Made by a program: the position numbers and the translations under genes | The notes under the pieces: generated by a model | What the model saw: only the letters and a program-made list of their open reading frames with translations | Database searches by the model: none | What the model was told of the DNA's origin: nothing | Origin: Rugalucina vietnamica | Lineage: Eukaryota; Mollusca; Bivalvia; Lucinida; Lucinidae | NCBI GenBank assembly: GCA_964017185.1 | Contig: OZ024873.1 | Span: forward strand, 50,454,760 to 50,518,759 | DNA: 64,000 nt | Reading direction: 5' to 3' | In this document: positions 1-11,841 of the stretch, in pieces | Layout: the number at the start of each line of letters is the position of its first letter | How positions within the stretch are numbered: the stretch's first letter is position 1

Positions 1-719
1 GTGGCATGCTGGATAAATTTTACAAAAAGCTATCGCCATAAACATAGATTTTAACAATTGGCGTCCCCTTAAAATTGGTTGTTCCGTTATGCATGTAGTT
101 GCATAATAAAGACTGCTCACTCCCCTTATGAGTTTTAATAACATTTAAGATAATGCACTAGGTCATTTGTAGCCGCGACCCTCTCGGCCCCGGGGGATAT
201 CATGCATTTATGATATCGTCCGTATATCGTCCGTCAGTATGGGTCCGATTCGTCTTGGGTCCGAAAAGGTTTGGGTCCGATTCGTCTTGGGTCCGAAAAG
301 GTTTGGGTCCGAGTCGTCAAAACATCAAAACAATTATGTCCAAATTTCGTTAGTAAGATGATTATCCCGTTAAAAATTTGAAAATTTTTATTGAGTTTCT
401 GTCGATTCATCGACAATTCCACATACACCATTTTCAAAGACGTCCTGTGAAAATCAGCCTTCGAATTCCATTTGTTCGCTTACACTTGTGTAAAAACTGA
501 CGAAGGGGCCATTTGGTAAAAAAATCAGCGATTTTGACGACATTCTTGCTGAATTGTGTAGACCATTCTATTATGTGAAAAACGAATTCCCCATGACTGT
601 AAAGGTCTGGTGACTTCTAGTGACACTATTATCATTTTACAGTTTGTAAACAGAGAATGATAAACATAAACATCGGTTATTTTTGAGTGAAATTTATAAT
701 ATTGTACAAACAGGTGTGT
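1..719. other. No gene seen; short tandem repeat inside
   Basis: AT-rich DNA without a convincing coding region. Positions 239-320 hold about 2.5 copies of a 32 bp repeat built from GGGTCCGATTCGTCTT and GGGTCCGAAAAGG. The two ORFs over this stretch are composition artefacts: one simply translates the 32 bp repeat. Confidence 0.6.
239..320. repeat. 32 bp tandem repeat, about 2.5 copies
   Basis: GGGTCCGA recurs at a regular spacing and the 32 bp unit is nearly perfect between copies. No link to any neighbouring feature is visible. Confidence 0.85.
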
Positions 720-797
720 TGCTGGATAGCTCAGTGGTCTAGCATGCTGATTCTCGTTCAGCAGGTTGTGAGATCGAAACCCAGTACTGATTTTTTT
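720..797 (+). tRNA. tRNA-like sequence (pseudogene or SINE head)
   Basis: TAGCTCAGTGG matches the Pol III A box and GATCGAAAC matches the B box exactly. A five-pair anticodon stem GCTGA/TCAGC closes a seven-base loop TTCTCGT, which would give anticodon CTC (Glu). A T run follows directly, as expected for a Pol III terminator. The T stem and the acceptor stem pair poorly, so a decayed tRNA or a tRNA-derived SINE head is more likely than a working tRNA gene. Confidence 0.5.
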
Positions 798-1371
798 CAA
801 TGTCTTTGTTTGGTTGTTTTGTTTGCGTGTGTGTGTGTTTTGTTCCTTTTTGCTTGTTTATAAGTTAAGTTTTATTTTATTATTTTTGCTTTTTTTCTGT
901 TCTTCTTTCTTTTAATAAATTCAATAAAAACAACAAGGACAAACATTTAAAGTGAAAACATGAGCTAATGAAACATGCAACAAAATGCCAGGCAAATTAC
1001 TATGCTTGAATAAAGTACTATGTAGCATGCGTGTATTGCAAGCATTAATACAAACTTTCTTTTTATGTTGAGCTAAACGTTACAGGAGAAGCCTTAAATG
1101 GATAGTGTTTTTTTGTTGGTTTGGAATGAATAGTTCCCCATAGTGCTTCTCGGATTTGCAGATTTCAAGAACATTCAGAGCGATTTGCCTTTTGTCTTTG
1201 CTGCAGTGAAGCCGTCTTGCTATGATGCGCGAAAGGAGCGGATTGCCCAAGATAGTTGATGCATGAATAAATCATTTTATAAAAATCACGCTCAGAACAA
1301 GAAAAATGAAAAAAAAAATGCTTCGTTTAAATTGGTGCCGATCTAGGTTTTGGAAGAAAAAACATGATCAT
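798..1371. other. No feature seen
   Basis: AT-rich DNA with T-rich and GT-rich runs near 820-900. No ORF of note and no repeat that recurs elsewhere in the window. Confidence 0.5.
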
Positions 1372-1445
1372 GCCCGGATTCGAACCTGGGACCGAACCAC
1401 TACTCTATTAGCATATGGATGAATGCAATTCGTTTTCCAATAGTG
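1372..1445 (-). repeat. tRNA-derived SINE remnant
   Basis: On the minus strand GGTTCGAATCCGGG is a perfect B-box/T-arm sequence, preceded by an A-box-like TAGAGTAGTGG. The piece CCACTACTCTATTAGCATA recurs at about 1758-1776, so this is repeated DNA rather than a lone tRNA gene. Confidence 0.5.
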
Positions 1446-1778
1446 TTATACTTTCCCAGTTACTAACTTACCTGTTTGTGTTCTATTAAAAGCTCGTCCT
1501 CAAAATAGATTATTGTTATTGGAAAATATTATTCTAAACCAAAAGTATCAACACGACGGGATACCGCGGCTGACCTGTAATACCATTTATTTAATAATGC
1601 TACATGTAGGTTGCCAAGACAAAATTAAGCATATATGTTGACTTCTGTCGTGACGCCGACCACGTGACCAACTGACGTTGAACGACACAAAACAAGCAAT
1701 TTTTGGTAACGGAAAATAAATGGCAAGTTTTGGCATTGAGCTGTAGGTTTCATGCAACCACTACTCTATTAGCATAGA

Positions 1779-2065
1779 CTAGTTAGAGATTCACCACGAG
1801 GACCTAGTTAGAGATTCACCACGAGGACCGAAGAACTTACTAAATGTTATGAACCACTGCAGAAGCTGAGGGTGAGGTTAGGATCCTGTAAAACCGGTTT
1901 AAGCCCGCCAGTAACGTTGTGTTACTGATCGTTCCAAGGCGATACTTCTGTGGTGGTTCCTTTTGTTTTATGTCTTGGTGTTTAAATTTTTTTGTGAAGT
2001 TGGCGCCTTATGTATGTTTTCATATTTTTAATTAAGTTAAGGTAACTGAGTGGCCACCTGCTGGG
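1779..2065 (+). repeat. Dispersed repeat R1, left part
   Basis: Begins with a tandem doubling of about 25 bases (TTAGAGATTCACCACGAG twice), then GCTGAGGGTGAGGTTAGG and later GTTCCAAGGCGATAC and AACTGAGTGG. The same order of blocks occurs at 41630-41945, 42395-42740 and 49852-50160. Similarity stops at about 2065, where the 9 kb element begins. The missing distal blocks reappear at 11091. Confidence 0.7.
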
Positions 2066-2290
2066 TTTATCTTGAAAATACAAGATCTTCCACTCCGAAA
2101 GCGAAGAAACCGATTCATGTTAATGCATTCTGAAATCTGAATATCAACCGAGGTAAAGTATTTTGCATCATAAACAGGCTAGCTGAGTACCGCCTCTGAG
2201 TTGTAGACCAATGGGAACAATAAATGCTAAACAGGCATTGGTTAAGCAGACATCATCTCGTTTTGTATAAACCACAATTAAAACATTAAT
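2066..2290. repeat. Left terminal direct repeat
   Basis: Runs from TTTATCTTGAAA through CCACTCCGAAAGCGAAG and CTGAGTACCGCCTCTGAG to TTAAAACATTAAT. It matches 10865-11090 over its whole length with scattered differences. It contains a CCAAT motif (GACCAATGGG) that could belong to a promoter. Confidence 0.75.
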
Positions 2291-5200
2291 CGTAAAGGAA
2301 AACGAGTATATGTTATTTGCAGCAAATACGTGTAGTAATTCATACTGTTGGATGAACAAAATAAATATGTTTAGTTTGTTTTGTAAGAAAATGAAATTTA
2401 AACATTTATAGCTGAAGCTTGAATAAACATGGTAGAAAATAGATTCATTATAGATATCTGAATAACTGAATGTTCACATGCAAGTAGATGTCCAATGGAC
2501 ATGTATACATGTACCTAGCACTGTAAAATACTTCACTAAATGAACACGCAGCGAAACGAGGGGCATACAGTCTGGACTAAAACCTACAATATATAAAAAA
2601 AACTCCCTTTGCCAAAGTGGGAGAAAAATATATATTCTAGGGGAAAACCGTGACCGATGCACCTCGGATTCGCCTCGATAGCCAATACTGAACCTTATTC
2701 ATGTCAACGTTACAATGAGTCAAATTAGAATCACCAATTATTCTGTTAACAGTTTATTCTACCCAGTACACAAAATCATTTCTGAATCAATTGATTCGAA
2801 ACTGACAGTTTATCATCGAACTGTATACAGGGTGTGACTATACCAGTGTTTAATCCCATGTAGACGACTGTTATCTTAGGAGAACATGGCCGTTGTTCCC
2901 AAAATAAACGTTTATCAGTATCTTTGATAGAAAGTTTGATCCATACTGTAACTGAACAACCGCCAACATAGGCAACGATGCCCGATGAGGCTTGTAAATG
3001 ATATCTCCCATGTACATGAAGCTGACTTTGTAAACGATACCGTCCAAACACTCGCCGTTGTTAAAGTAGCATATCAACTGACAAGAAGCTGATTAATTCG
3101 GTAAAATGGATTAACCCCCCAAGTAGAACGTCCGATGCAGTTGTCCTAACTAGGTTTGCAGTTTACGTAAACCTTGGGGAATGCGCGACCATCTGCTCTA
3201 TTGTTGACTACAGGCTAACCATCGACAATCCAGAACACCCGGTTCAGGTTCTCTGAAACAAAACACGAAGCAATAGTAGTAACTATAGACAAGTTCGACT
3301 TGTTAATTAAATCGTCGCATGACTGAACTACTGAAAGCGTAACATGAGTAACTTGATTACAGAAACGCAACTACAACTGACCCTGAGCAGGTGAACTCTG
3401 CTTAGTCAAAAGTGAAAACAGTACCAAGAATTATTATGCCGATATGAAGTGACTACATGTTATGAATCGTGAAAGAAACATTTTAAAAGGCAATGTTCTG
3501 GAACCAAATATAGGAATTGTTTTAGTCATAAAATTGAATGCAATAAACATGCATTTGATGTCGACAGCATTGTAATAAGAGATTAAGAACTTCAAGGACA
3601 ATGCTCAGATTTAATTGTATAGAGCTTATTTGAAATTTCTCGAAACGTGGTGTAAAGTACATGTATTATGATTATGCAGAGGAAAATTGGTTCAGCAACG
3701 AAAGCTGATGATAAAATCATGTGGAATTTCAGTCGTCTCGGAAGACTAGATCATGTGAAAAAATCAGTCAATTTGATAATATGAAAACTCATGTGAAAAC
3801 TCAGTCAATTTGATCATGTGAAAACTCATATAAAAAGTCGATTGATCATGTGTAAACTCATGTGAAAAACGTTTGTCGAATTGATCATGAAAAACTCAGG
3901 GGAAAACTCAGTCGTGCGAGAAGAATGATCATGTGAAAACTCAGTCGAAGTGATCATGTAAAAACTCCTGTGAAAACTCAGTCGTGCGAAAAGAATGATC
4001 ATGTGAAAACTCAGACGAAGTGATCATGGAATACTCATGTGAAAACTCGGTCGAGCGAGAAGAATGATCATGTGAAAACTCAGTCGAAACGATCATGTAA
4101 AAACTCTATGAAAACTCAGTCGTGCGAGAAGAATGATCATGTGAAAACTCAGTCGAAGTGACCATGTTAAAACACACGTGAAAACTCAGTCGTGCGAGAA
4201 GAATGATCATGTGAAAACTCAGTCGAAATTATCATGAAAAACTCATGTGAAAACTCAGTCGTGCGAGAAGAATGATCATGAAAAAACTCATGTGAAAACT
4301 CAGTCGTGCGAGAAGAATGATCATGTGAAAACTCAGTCGAATTGGACAAATGAAAATTCGAGTGAAACTCGGTCATGCGAGTAGAATGATCATGCTAAAA
4401 CTTAGTCAATTTGAACATGTGAAAACTCATGTGAAAACACAGTCGTATGCGAGAAGAATGATTATGTGAAAACTTAGTCAATTCGATCATGTGATAACTC
4501 GGTGTTGTAAAATCAGTCTATTTGATCATATGAAACAAATGTGAAAACTCAGTCGATTTGATCATGTGAAAACTCTTATGGAAACTTAGTCGATTGATCA
4601 TGTGAAAACTCATGTGATAACCGTCTGTCGAATTGATCATGAAAAACTCGAGTGAAAACTCAGTCGTGCGAGAAGAACGATCATGTGAAAATTCAGTCAA
4701 ATTGGACAAAAGAAAACTCGCGTGAAACTCGGTCGTGCGAGTAGAATGATCATACGAAAACTTAGTCAATTTGATCATTAGAAAACTGATGTGAAAACAC
4801 TGTCGCATGCGAGAAGAATGATCATGTGAAAACATAGCCAATTTGATCATGTGAAAACTCGATGTAGAAATAAGATTTGAACATAACCTGACTTTCAAGA
4901 CATAATCGTATTGCTGATATAGAGAAGACACAGCCAGCCTGGTACAAACTGTGCATGACGAAAAACGACAAGTTTTCAGAACCAACGAAAAGTAATTAAT
5001 CATGATAAAAACATCCCCATTAGAACGATTTAAAACTGTAGGTGCTTGACATTAGGCAAACAATGTAGAGTAGGCTAGACCATGACAGCAACATTGACAT
5101 TTCCAAAAGGCACAAAATAATTATATAGTGTGAAATGAAAAGAATAACTAACGCTCAAACTTGAATCGATGACAAATACTAGCGTGATTATGACAATAAA

Positions 5201-5756
5201 CAATGACAGAATTAATTGATCATGTTTAAGGTCTTTAGTTTTCAAACAAACCAATTATATGAACGACTCCGCGGCGAATAATTTGACATGACACAACACA
5301 AATAGAGGCACTCCTGGTATACAACATAGCTTTGAAATGTGTCGATGCACGGCGAAAAATAACAAGTTACAAGTTTGCATTAGTATATGGAAAGTTAAAT
5401 AAGTTAAAATGTGCTTAACAGTGATCAGCGTCGAAACGGTCACATATGACGTTGAAATGCGGACTGTCAGAAAGTTAAAAGAAAGTACATTGCAAATCTA
5501 CCATAACATATACATGTATAAAGTTGAAACAATATGCATTGCTCCAACATAATTATGCACGCGTAAACGCTTGTCGAATTACAATTGAAAGTAATAATGC
5601 CCGAGCATAATCGTTCCGAAAAAACGACACGTGTGCCTGTATAATAAACCAATATCAACATTGAAAACCACACGCCTTTGAAAATTAATAGAATGCTAAA
5701 GGTTATCTATTATAATTGTTCCCGCGTGCAAACAAACGTAAACAAGTAATTATAAG
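2291..5756. repeat. Unit A1 of the duplicated 3.5 kb segment
   Basis: Collinear with about 6405-9965. For example GCGAAACGAGGGGCATACAG is shared at 2549 and 6631, and CAGGCTAACCATCGACAATC at 3210 and 7269. The copies differ by many substitutions and small indels, so the duplication is not recent. No ORF is conserved between the two copies, which argues against a protein-coding role. Confidence 0.8.
3700..4870. repeat. Satellite array 1 (GATCATGTGAAAACTC type)
   Basis: More than 30 degenerate units of about 24-35 bp built from GATCATGTGAAAACTC, CAGTCGTGCGAGAAGAAT and CAGTCGAAGT blocks. Higher-order alternation of the blocks gives a period near 70 bp in places. ORFs over the array (S-T-E-F-S-H repeats) are by-products of the repeat. 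Confidence 0.85.
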
Positions 5757-5870
5757 GCTAGCTGAGTACCGCCTCTGAGTTGTAGACCAATGAGAACAAT
5801 AAGTGCTAAACAGGCATTGGTTAAGCAACATCTAGTTTTGTATAAACCACAATTAAAACATTAATTTACA
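5757..5870. repeat. Internal partial copy of the terminal repeat
   Basis: Covers only the distal half of the repeat, from GGCTAGCTGAGTACCGCC to TTAAAACATTAATTTACA. It is closer to the right terminal copy than to the left one: both have AGCAACATCTAG. Confidence 0.75.
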
Positions 5871-6404
5871 TTTTATACAAAACAACACAAATTTGAGATA
5901 TGAAAATGTAATAATTATTAATACATGTAATTCAACTGAATGATCAGAAAACAAATAAACATAGTCAACATAACAAAAGATCAAACTTCCTTAAACAAAT
6001 ATACTTGTACATGTACATGTTTACAATACACTAAAACATACAAAATTTGGCTCAAAATTCGGGGCATGCTCACTTTGCACCGACGAAAATGTACGGTAAA
6101 TAAACCAAATAATAATCAGATCTGTGTTACTAATGGAAACTGAGCAAAACTGAACTGAAAGTTCGCATATGAAGCATGTTCGTCGATGTAGAATCTAGGA
6201 TGTGGAACTTAAGATAGTTTGTGAATGATAAAAGCTTCGTTTTGAAAGTTAAAATCTTTTTGGGGGATAAGAAGGCCAAACGATTTTGATATAAGGCAAA
6301 AGAGGCCCCCAAAAAGCAGAACTTTTGTTGTAATGATTAGAAAATGTAGAATTGAGATGAATGAATGTACCCTGTAAAATGAGAAAACAGGGTAGTTTGT
6401 AAAG
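5871..6404. other. Segment found only before unit A2
   Basis: About 530 bp between the internal terminal repeat and unit A2 with no counterpart in front of unit A1. No coding region is recognisable. Confidence 0.5.
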
Positions 6405-9400
6405 AAAAACTATAAAGTACATGTTATCTGCATCAATACGTGTAGTAATTCACAATGTTGGGTGAACAAAATAAACAAGTTTATTTAAACGTGTAAAGCT
6501 GAAACTTGGTATAAAATAGATTCATTATAGATATCTGAATAACTGAAGTGCAAATAGATGTCCAGTGGTCATGTATACATGTACCTAGCACTGTAAAACA
6601 CTTCACCAAATGAGCACGCAGCGAAACGAGGGGCATACAGTCTGGACTAAAACCTACAATATATAAAAAAACTCCCTGTTGCCAAAGTGGGAGAAAAAGA
6701 TATATTCTAGGGAAAACCGTGACCGATGCACCTCGGATTCGCATTGATATCCAATACTGAACCTCATTATCATGTCAACATTACCATAAGTCAAATGAAA
6801 ATCACCAATTATTCTGTTAACAGTTTATTCTTCCCAGTACACAAAAACCGTTCTGAATCAATTGATTCGAAATCAAAATAGTCACTGACAATTTATCGGT
6901 ATGACTATACCATTTTTCAATCCCATGTAGACGACTGTTATCTTATCTCAAAAAAGTAGGAAGTAGGAGAATATGGCCGTTGTCCACAAAAATAAACGTT
7001 TATTTGTATCTTTGATAGAAAGTTTGATCCATACTATAACTGAACTACCGCCAACATATTCAACGGTGCCCTATGAGGCTTGTAAATGATGTTTCCGTGT
7101 TTGAAAACGATACCGTCTGTAAAAGTATCATATCAACTGACGAGAAGCGGATTAATTCCGCAAAATGGATTAACCCCCAAATAGAACATCCAATGCAATT
7201 GTCCGGACTAGGTTTGCACTTTACATAAATCTTGGGTAATACGTGACCATCTGCTCTATTGTTGACTACAGGCTAACCATCGACAATCCAGAACACCCGG
7301 TTCAGGTTCTCTGAAACAAAACACGAAGCAATAGTAGTAAGTTAAAATCGAAATTGTTAATTTAATCGTCGCATGACCGAACGATTGAAAGCGTAACATG
7401 AGTAACTTGATTACAGAAGCGCAACTACAACTGCCCCTGAGCACATGCACTCTGCGAAGTCAAAAGTGAAAACAGTACTAAGAATAAATATGCCGGTATG
7501 AATTGACTACATGTAATGAATCGTGCATGAAGCGTTTTAAAGGGCAATGTTCTGGAACCAAATATAGGAATTGTTTAAGCCAGAAAACTGTGCTTCAATA
7601 TTGACATGTTACAACATTTGAATAAACAAATGAGTGAATAAAAATACAATTAGCATATGCATTACGTGATGATGAAACTGGAGAAGAGTATGCATTAATA
7701 CAGCAAACCTCGAAAAAACGTACAAATCAAACTCAAGTACTGAGCAGACATGCACTCAAATCTGTTTCTGTTAAAAATTGAAAGCAAACATGAATTGGAT
7801 GTCGACAACATTGTAGTAACAGATTAAGAAAGACAATGCCCAGGCTCAAGTGTAGAGAGCCTATTTGATACTTTCTCGAAACGTGGTGTAAAGTACATGT
7901 TGTATGGTTATGCATACTAGAAAAATTGGTTCAGCAACGAAAGCTGATGACTAAATCATGTGAAAACTCAGTCATCCCGGAAGACTCGATCATGTGAAAA
8001 ATCATTCGATTTGATCATATGAAAACTCATGTGAAATCCCAGTCGATTTCATCGTGTGAAAACTCATATGAAAACTCGGTCGATTAATCATGTGAAAACG
8101 CATGAGGCAACCGTCTGTCAAATTGATCATGAAAAACTCAAGCGAAAACTCAGTCTTGCGAGAAGAATGATCATGGAAAAACTCAGTCGAAGTGATAATG
8201 TGAAAACTCGTGAAAACTCGGTCGAGCGAGAAGAATGATCATGTGAAAACTCATGTGAAAACTCAGTCGTGCGAGTAGAATGATCATGAGAAAACCTAGT
8301 CAATTTGATCATGTGAAAACTTATGTGAAATTGAATGAATGATTATGTGACAGTCGAATGCGAGAAGAATGATCATGTGAAAACTCGGTCGTGCGAGAAG
8401 AATGTTCATGTGAAAACTCATATGAAAACTCGGTCGTGCGAGAAGAATGATTATGCGAAAACTCAGTCGAAGTGAACATGTGAAGACTCACGTGAAAACT
8501 CGGTCGTGCGAGAAGAATGATCATGTGAAAACTCATCTAAAAACTCGGTCGTGAATGAAGAATGATCACGCGAAAACTCAGTCGAAGTGAACATGTGAAG
8601 ACTCATGTGAAAACTCGGTCGTGCGAGTAGAATGATCATGAGAAAACATAATCAATTTGATCATGTGAAAACTCATGTAAAAACACTGTCGAATGCGATA
8701 AGAATGATCATGTAAAACGTATCCAATTTGATCATGTGAAAACCCGGTGTTGAAAAATCAGTTGATTTGATCATGTGAAAACTCATATTAAAACTCGGTC
8801 GATTGATCATGTGAAAACTCATGTGAAAACCGTCTGTCGAATTGATCATGAAAACTCAGTCGTGCGAGAAGAAAGATCATGTGAAAACTCAGTCGAAGTG
8901 ATAATGTGAAAACTCGGTTGTGCGAGAAGAATGATCATGTGAAAATGCAGTCTAATTGGACATATGAAAACTCGTGTGAAACTCGACCGTGCGAGTAGAA
9001 TGATTATGTAACAACTTAGTCAATTTGATCATGTGAAAAACTTATGTGAAAACACAGTTGCATGCGAGAAGAATGATCATGTGAAAACTTAGCCAATTAG
9101 ATCATGTGAAAACTCGGTGTTGAGAGAAGATTTGAACATAAGAAGTCTTCAAGACATGATCATATTGCTGATATAAAGAAGACAGAGCCAGCCCGGTACA
9201 AACTGTGCATAACGAAAAACGACAAGTACTGAAAGTACCAACGAAAGTAATAAATCATGAGAAAAAACATCCCCATTAGAACGATTTTGAAACTGCAAGT
9301 GCTTGACATTAGGCAATTTCGGAAATGAAAACAAAGTCGAGTAGGCTAGGCCATGACAGCAACATTGACATTTCCAAAAGGCACAAAATAATTATATAGT

Positions 9401-9965
9401 GTGAAATGAAAGCTCAAACTTGAATCGATGACAAATACTTGGATGTTTATGACAAAAAAACACTGTCAGAATTAATTGATCATGTTTAAGGTCTTTAGTT
9501 TCAAACAAACCAATTATACTGATGACTCCACAACAAATAATTTGACATGACAAAACGCAACTAGAGGCACTCCTGGTATACGACATAGCTTTGAAGTGTG
9601 TCGATGCACGGCAAAAATAACAAGTTACAAATTTGAAGCAGTATATAGAAAGTAGTCACATATGACGTTTAAATGCGGACTGTCAGAAAGCTAAAAGAAA
9701 GTACATCACAAGTCTACCATAACATATATATGTATGAAGTTGATACAATATGCATTGCACCAACATAATTATGCATACGTAAACACTTGTCGAATTACAA
9801 TTGAACGTAATGCCCGAGCACAAACGTTCCGAACAAGCTGCAAATTCAAAACGTAAAATAAACCAAAATCAACATTGAAAACCATACGCCTTTGAAAATT
9901 AATAGAATGCTAAAGGTTATCTATTATAAATTGTTCTCGAGTGCAAACAAACGTAAACAAGTATT
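6405..9965. repeat. Unit A2 of the duplicated 3.5 kb segment
   Basis: Second copy of the segment described for unit A1. It starts near TATGCAACGTGTAGTAATTC-like sequence and ends near CAAACAAACGTAAACAAGTA, as A1 does. Confidence 0.8.
7940..9125. repeat. Satellite array 2 (GATCATGTGAAAACTC type)
   Basis: Same block vocabulary as array 1 (GATCATGTGAAAACTC, GTCGTGCGAGAAGAAT) but a different order and number of blocks. The arrays have therefore been reshuffled since the 3.5 kb duplication. Confidence 0.85.
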
Positions 9966-10864
9966 TAGAAAGTTAACATTTTGTGCTGACTCAACCAAAT
10001 AGCACACTTTGTCTGAATTAAAAACGTTGGGAACATGAGTAAAATAATACATGATTAGATAAGAGTCGGTGCAGAGAAAAAACAAAATCAGATCGACAAT
10101 CACGTATGCTATAAGCCCTTATAAGCCAAACACATATGGTGCATAGAACTAAAGGCCCATGTCTAAAAAATATGAAACGTCCAAACGAAATGGCAAAACA
10201 ACTGGAAAAATACCATGTGCGACGCTACGCCACATAATAAAACGTGATTCCTCAATACCTTTCTTTTTCAAATGGAATCGCATAAGTGGATATCTGATAA
10301 AATAAATTCGTAGAAAAGCGACAGATAAAGGTTTGAGAAATATGTCAAATAAAACAAGTACATGTCTTGAGATGACGCTCTAGCCTGATAATCGATGCTA
10401 GAGCTGCGATTGGGGGATGCGGCAAGCGTTCAGATACAGAATGCTGTTTTGACAGAAATGTGCGTAACAGTATACTTATCTTTTCGAAGCAAATCTTTAA
10501 GAAAGTCAAATCTGCCACAGTATGTCAGAAGGGTTAACGTCTAATACACAGCTGACACTGATGCACGGAACTGTTCGCTATAGTTTAGACACATTTTCTG
10601 GGAGCTACACTCCGTTCCCACTAAAATTGATGGTTTCACTTCTCTTAGGGGAAGTCTGTTTTAGAGTCTTGAAAACGTCCATTGATCTGTATTATCAGCA
10701 AAACATAAACACTACACACTCCTTCCAAATGTATCTCTCGATAGTCACAATTGCACTAAGTAGACAGTCACGATTTCGATTGAAAGTCCGAAGACAGAAA
10801 ATTAAAATCTATGTGTATGAAATTAAATGATCAGTAATGATCATAATTAATTCCCGTGTAAATA
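9966..10864. other. Segment found only after unit A2; one unassigned ORF
   Basis: About 900 bp with no counterpart after unit A1. It contains an open frame on the plus strand at 10522-10830 (102 residues) starting at an ATG after a plain AT-rich stretch. I recognise no domain in it and see no splice sites or paralogue, so it is not called as a gene. Confidence 0.35.
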
Positions 10865-11090
10865 TTTATCTTGAAATGACAATATATTCCACTCCGAAAG
10901 CGAAGAAACCGATTCATGTTAATGCATTCTGAAATCTGAATATTAACCAAAGTTAAGTATTTTGCATCATAAACAGGCTAGCTGAGTACCGCCTCTGAGT
11001 TGTAGACCAATGAGAACAATAAGTGCTAAACAGGCATTGGTTAAGCAACATCTAGTTTTGTATAAACCACAATTAAAACATTAATTTACA
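10865..11090. repeat. Right terminal direct repeat
   Basis: Matches 2066-2290 from TTTATCTTGAAA to TTAAAACATTAAT. R1 sequence resumes directly after it. Confidence 0.75.
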
Positions 11091-11190
11091 TTTGTTAGTT
11101 TGGTTTTTTTCCCACCTCGGTTTTTGGAGTGGGAATCTCTTTCTGATTGCGCCTTTTCCTGATCTTTGCCTTCTTGTACCTTTTCAACAT
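11091..11190 (+). repeat. Dispersed repeat R1, right part
   Basis: CCCACCTCGGTTTTTGGAG, TGGGAATCTCTTTCTGATTG and CCTTTTCCTGATC match the distal blocks of the R1 copies at 41630-41945 and 42395-42740. This part is absent after the left R1 half at 2065, which supports a split copy. Confidence 0.65.
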
Positions 11191-11220
11191 TGAATTGCCA
11201 CCATGTGACACTCGGTGGAC

Positions 11221-11309
11221 GGAAAAAAAGTCACAGGAAAAAAAGTCACGGAAAAAAAGTCACGGAAAAAAAGTCACAGGAAATAAAGTCACAGGAAAAA
11301 AAAGTCACA
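11221..11309. repeat. Array of GGAAAAAAAGTCAC, forward
   Basis: Six tandem 14-16 bp units. An inverted array of the same unit lies at 11749-11833, so the pair could form a long stem with a loop of about 440 bp. Confidence 0.85.
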
Positions 11310-11748
11310 ATTATAAAAGACCAAGAGAAAATACATATATCAGTAGATAAATGTAGTAGGACATGATTTTCATGTTAAAATAAAGCAATAATGAGGAAAT
11401 GTCATAATCAGAATCAAAACATGCCCATAGAATGGGAAACATTGAATGGATGAGAATCCACCCAATTCGAGGAGTATGGTGGCATTATGGTAGAGTTTTA
11501 GACCATGGTTCCTTAGAACTTTGTTTGGAACAAACTGTTGCCATGCAGTGTCCTTGAACAAGCCTATTTTAAGTTACCAAATAACTGGTCAAGTACCCAG
11601 GAAGTATCACCTCAGTCCCGGCATGATCGAATAGTGTTAAGTGGGAAAAAAAGAGGCTAAAACAAAACATAAAGTAATAAAAATGGTAATAATAAAAATA
11701 AAAATGTTTAATCCTAACCAAAAGTTGAGAAAAAGCATAATTCTTTTT

Positions 11749-11833
11749 TGTGACTTTTTTTCCTGTGACTTTTTTTCCTACCCAAAATTGTGACTTTTTT
11801 TCCGTGACTTTTTTTCCTGTGACTTTTTTTCCT
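11749..11833. repeat. Array of GTGACTTTTTTTCC, inverted partner
   Basis: Five units of the reverse complement of the 11221-11309 repeat. It ends a few bases before the Harbinger-like coding remnant. Confidence 0.85.
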
Positions 11834-11841
11834 ACATTCGT

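Larger units (their letters stand above)
2066..11090. mobile_element. 9 kb element with direct terminal repeats and an internal 3.5 kb duplication
   Basis: Direct repeats of about 225 bp lie at both ends (2066-2290 and 10865-11090), and part of a third copy lies inside (5757-5870). Between them are two copies of a roughly 3.5 kb unit (2291-5756 and about 6405-9965), each with a satellite array. The whole block sits between two halves of an R1 repeat. The order TR-unit-TR-unit-TR is what tandemly joined elements with terminal repeats would give. No gag, pol or transposase part was recognised, so the class is open: non-autonomous LTR-type element or other composite. Confidence 0.55.

Noticed and set aside
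3700-4870. CRISPR-like array
   Set aside because: Repeats are degenerate, without unique spacers, and the DNA is from an animal nuclear genome.
4167-5003. ORFs rich in S-T-E-F-S-H-D repeats over the satellite arrays (also at 8127-8536)
   Set aside because: They only translate the GATCATGTGAAAACTC satellite. Unit lengths vary and the frame is not conserved between arrays.
2066-11090. Calling the 9 kb element an LTR retrotransposon outright
   Set aside because: Terminal direct repeats are present, but no primer site, polypurine tract or protein part was recognised.
11147-11366. K-S-H-G-K-K type ORFs
   Set aside because: Translations of the GGAAAAAAAGTCAC array.
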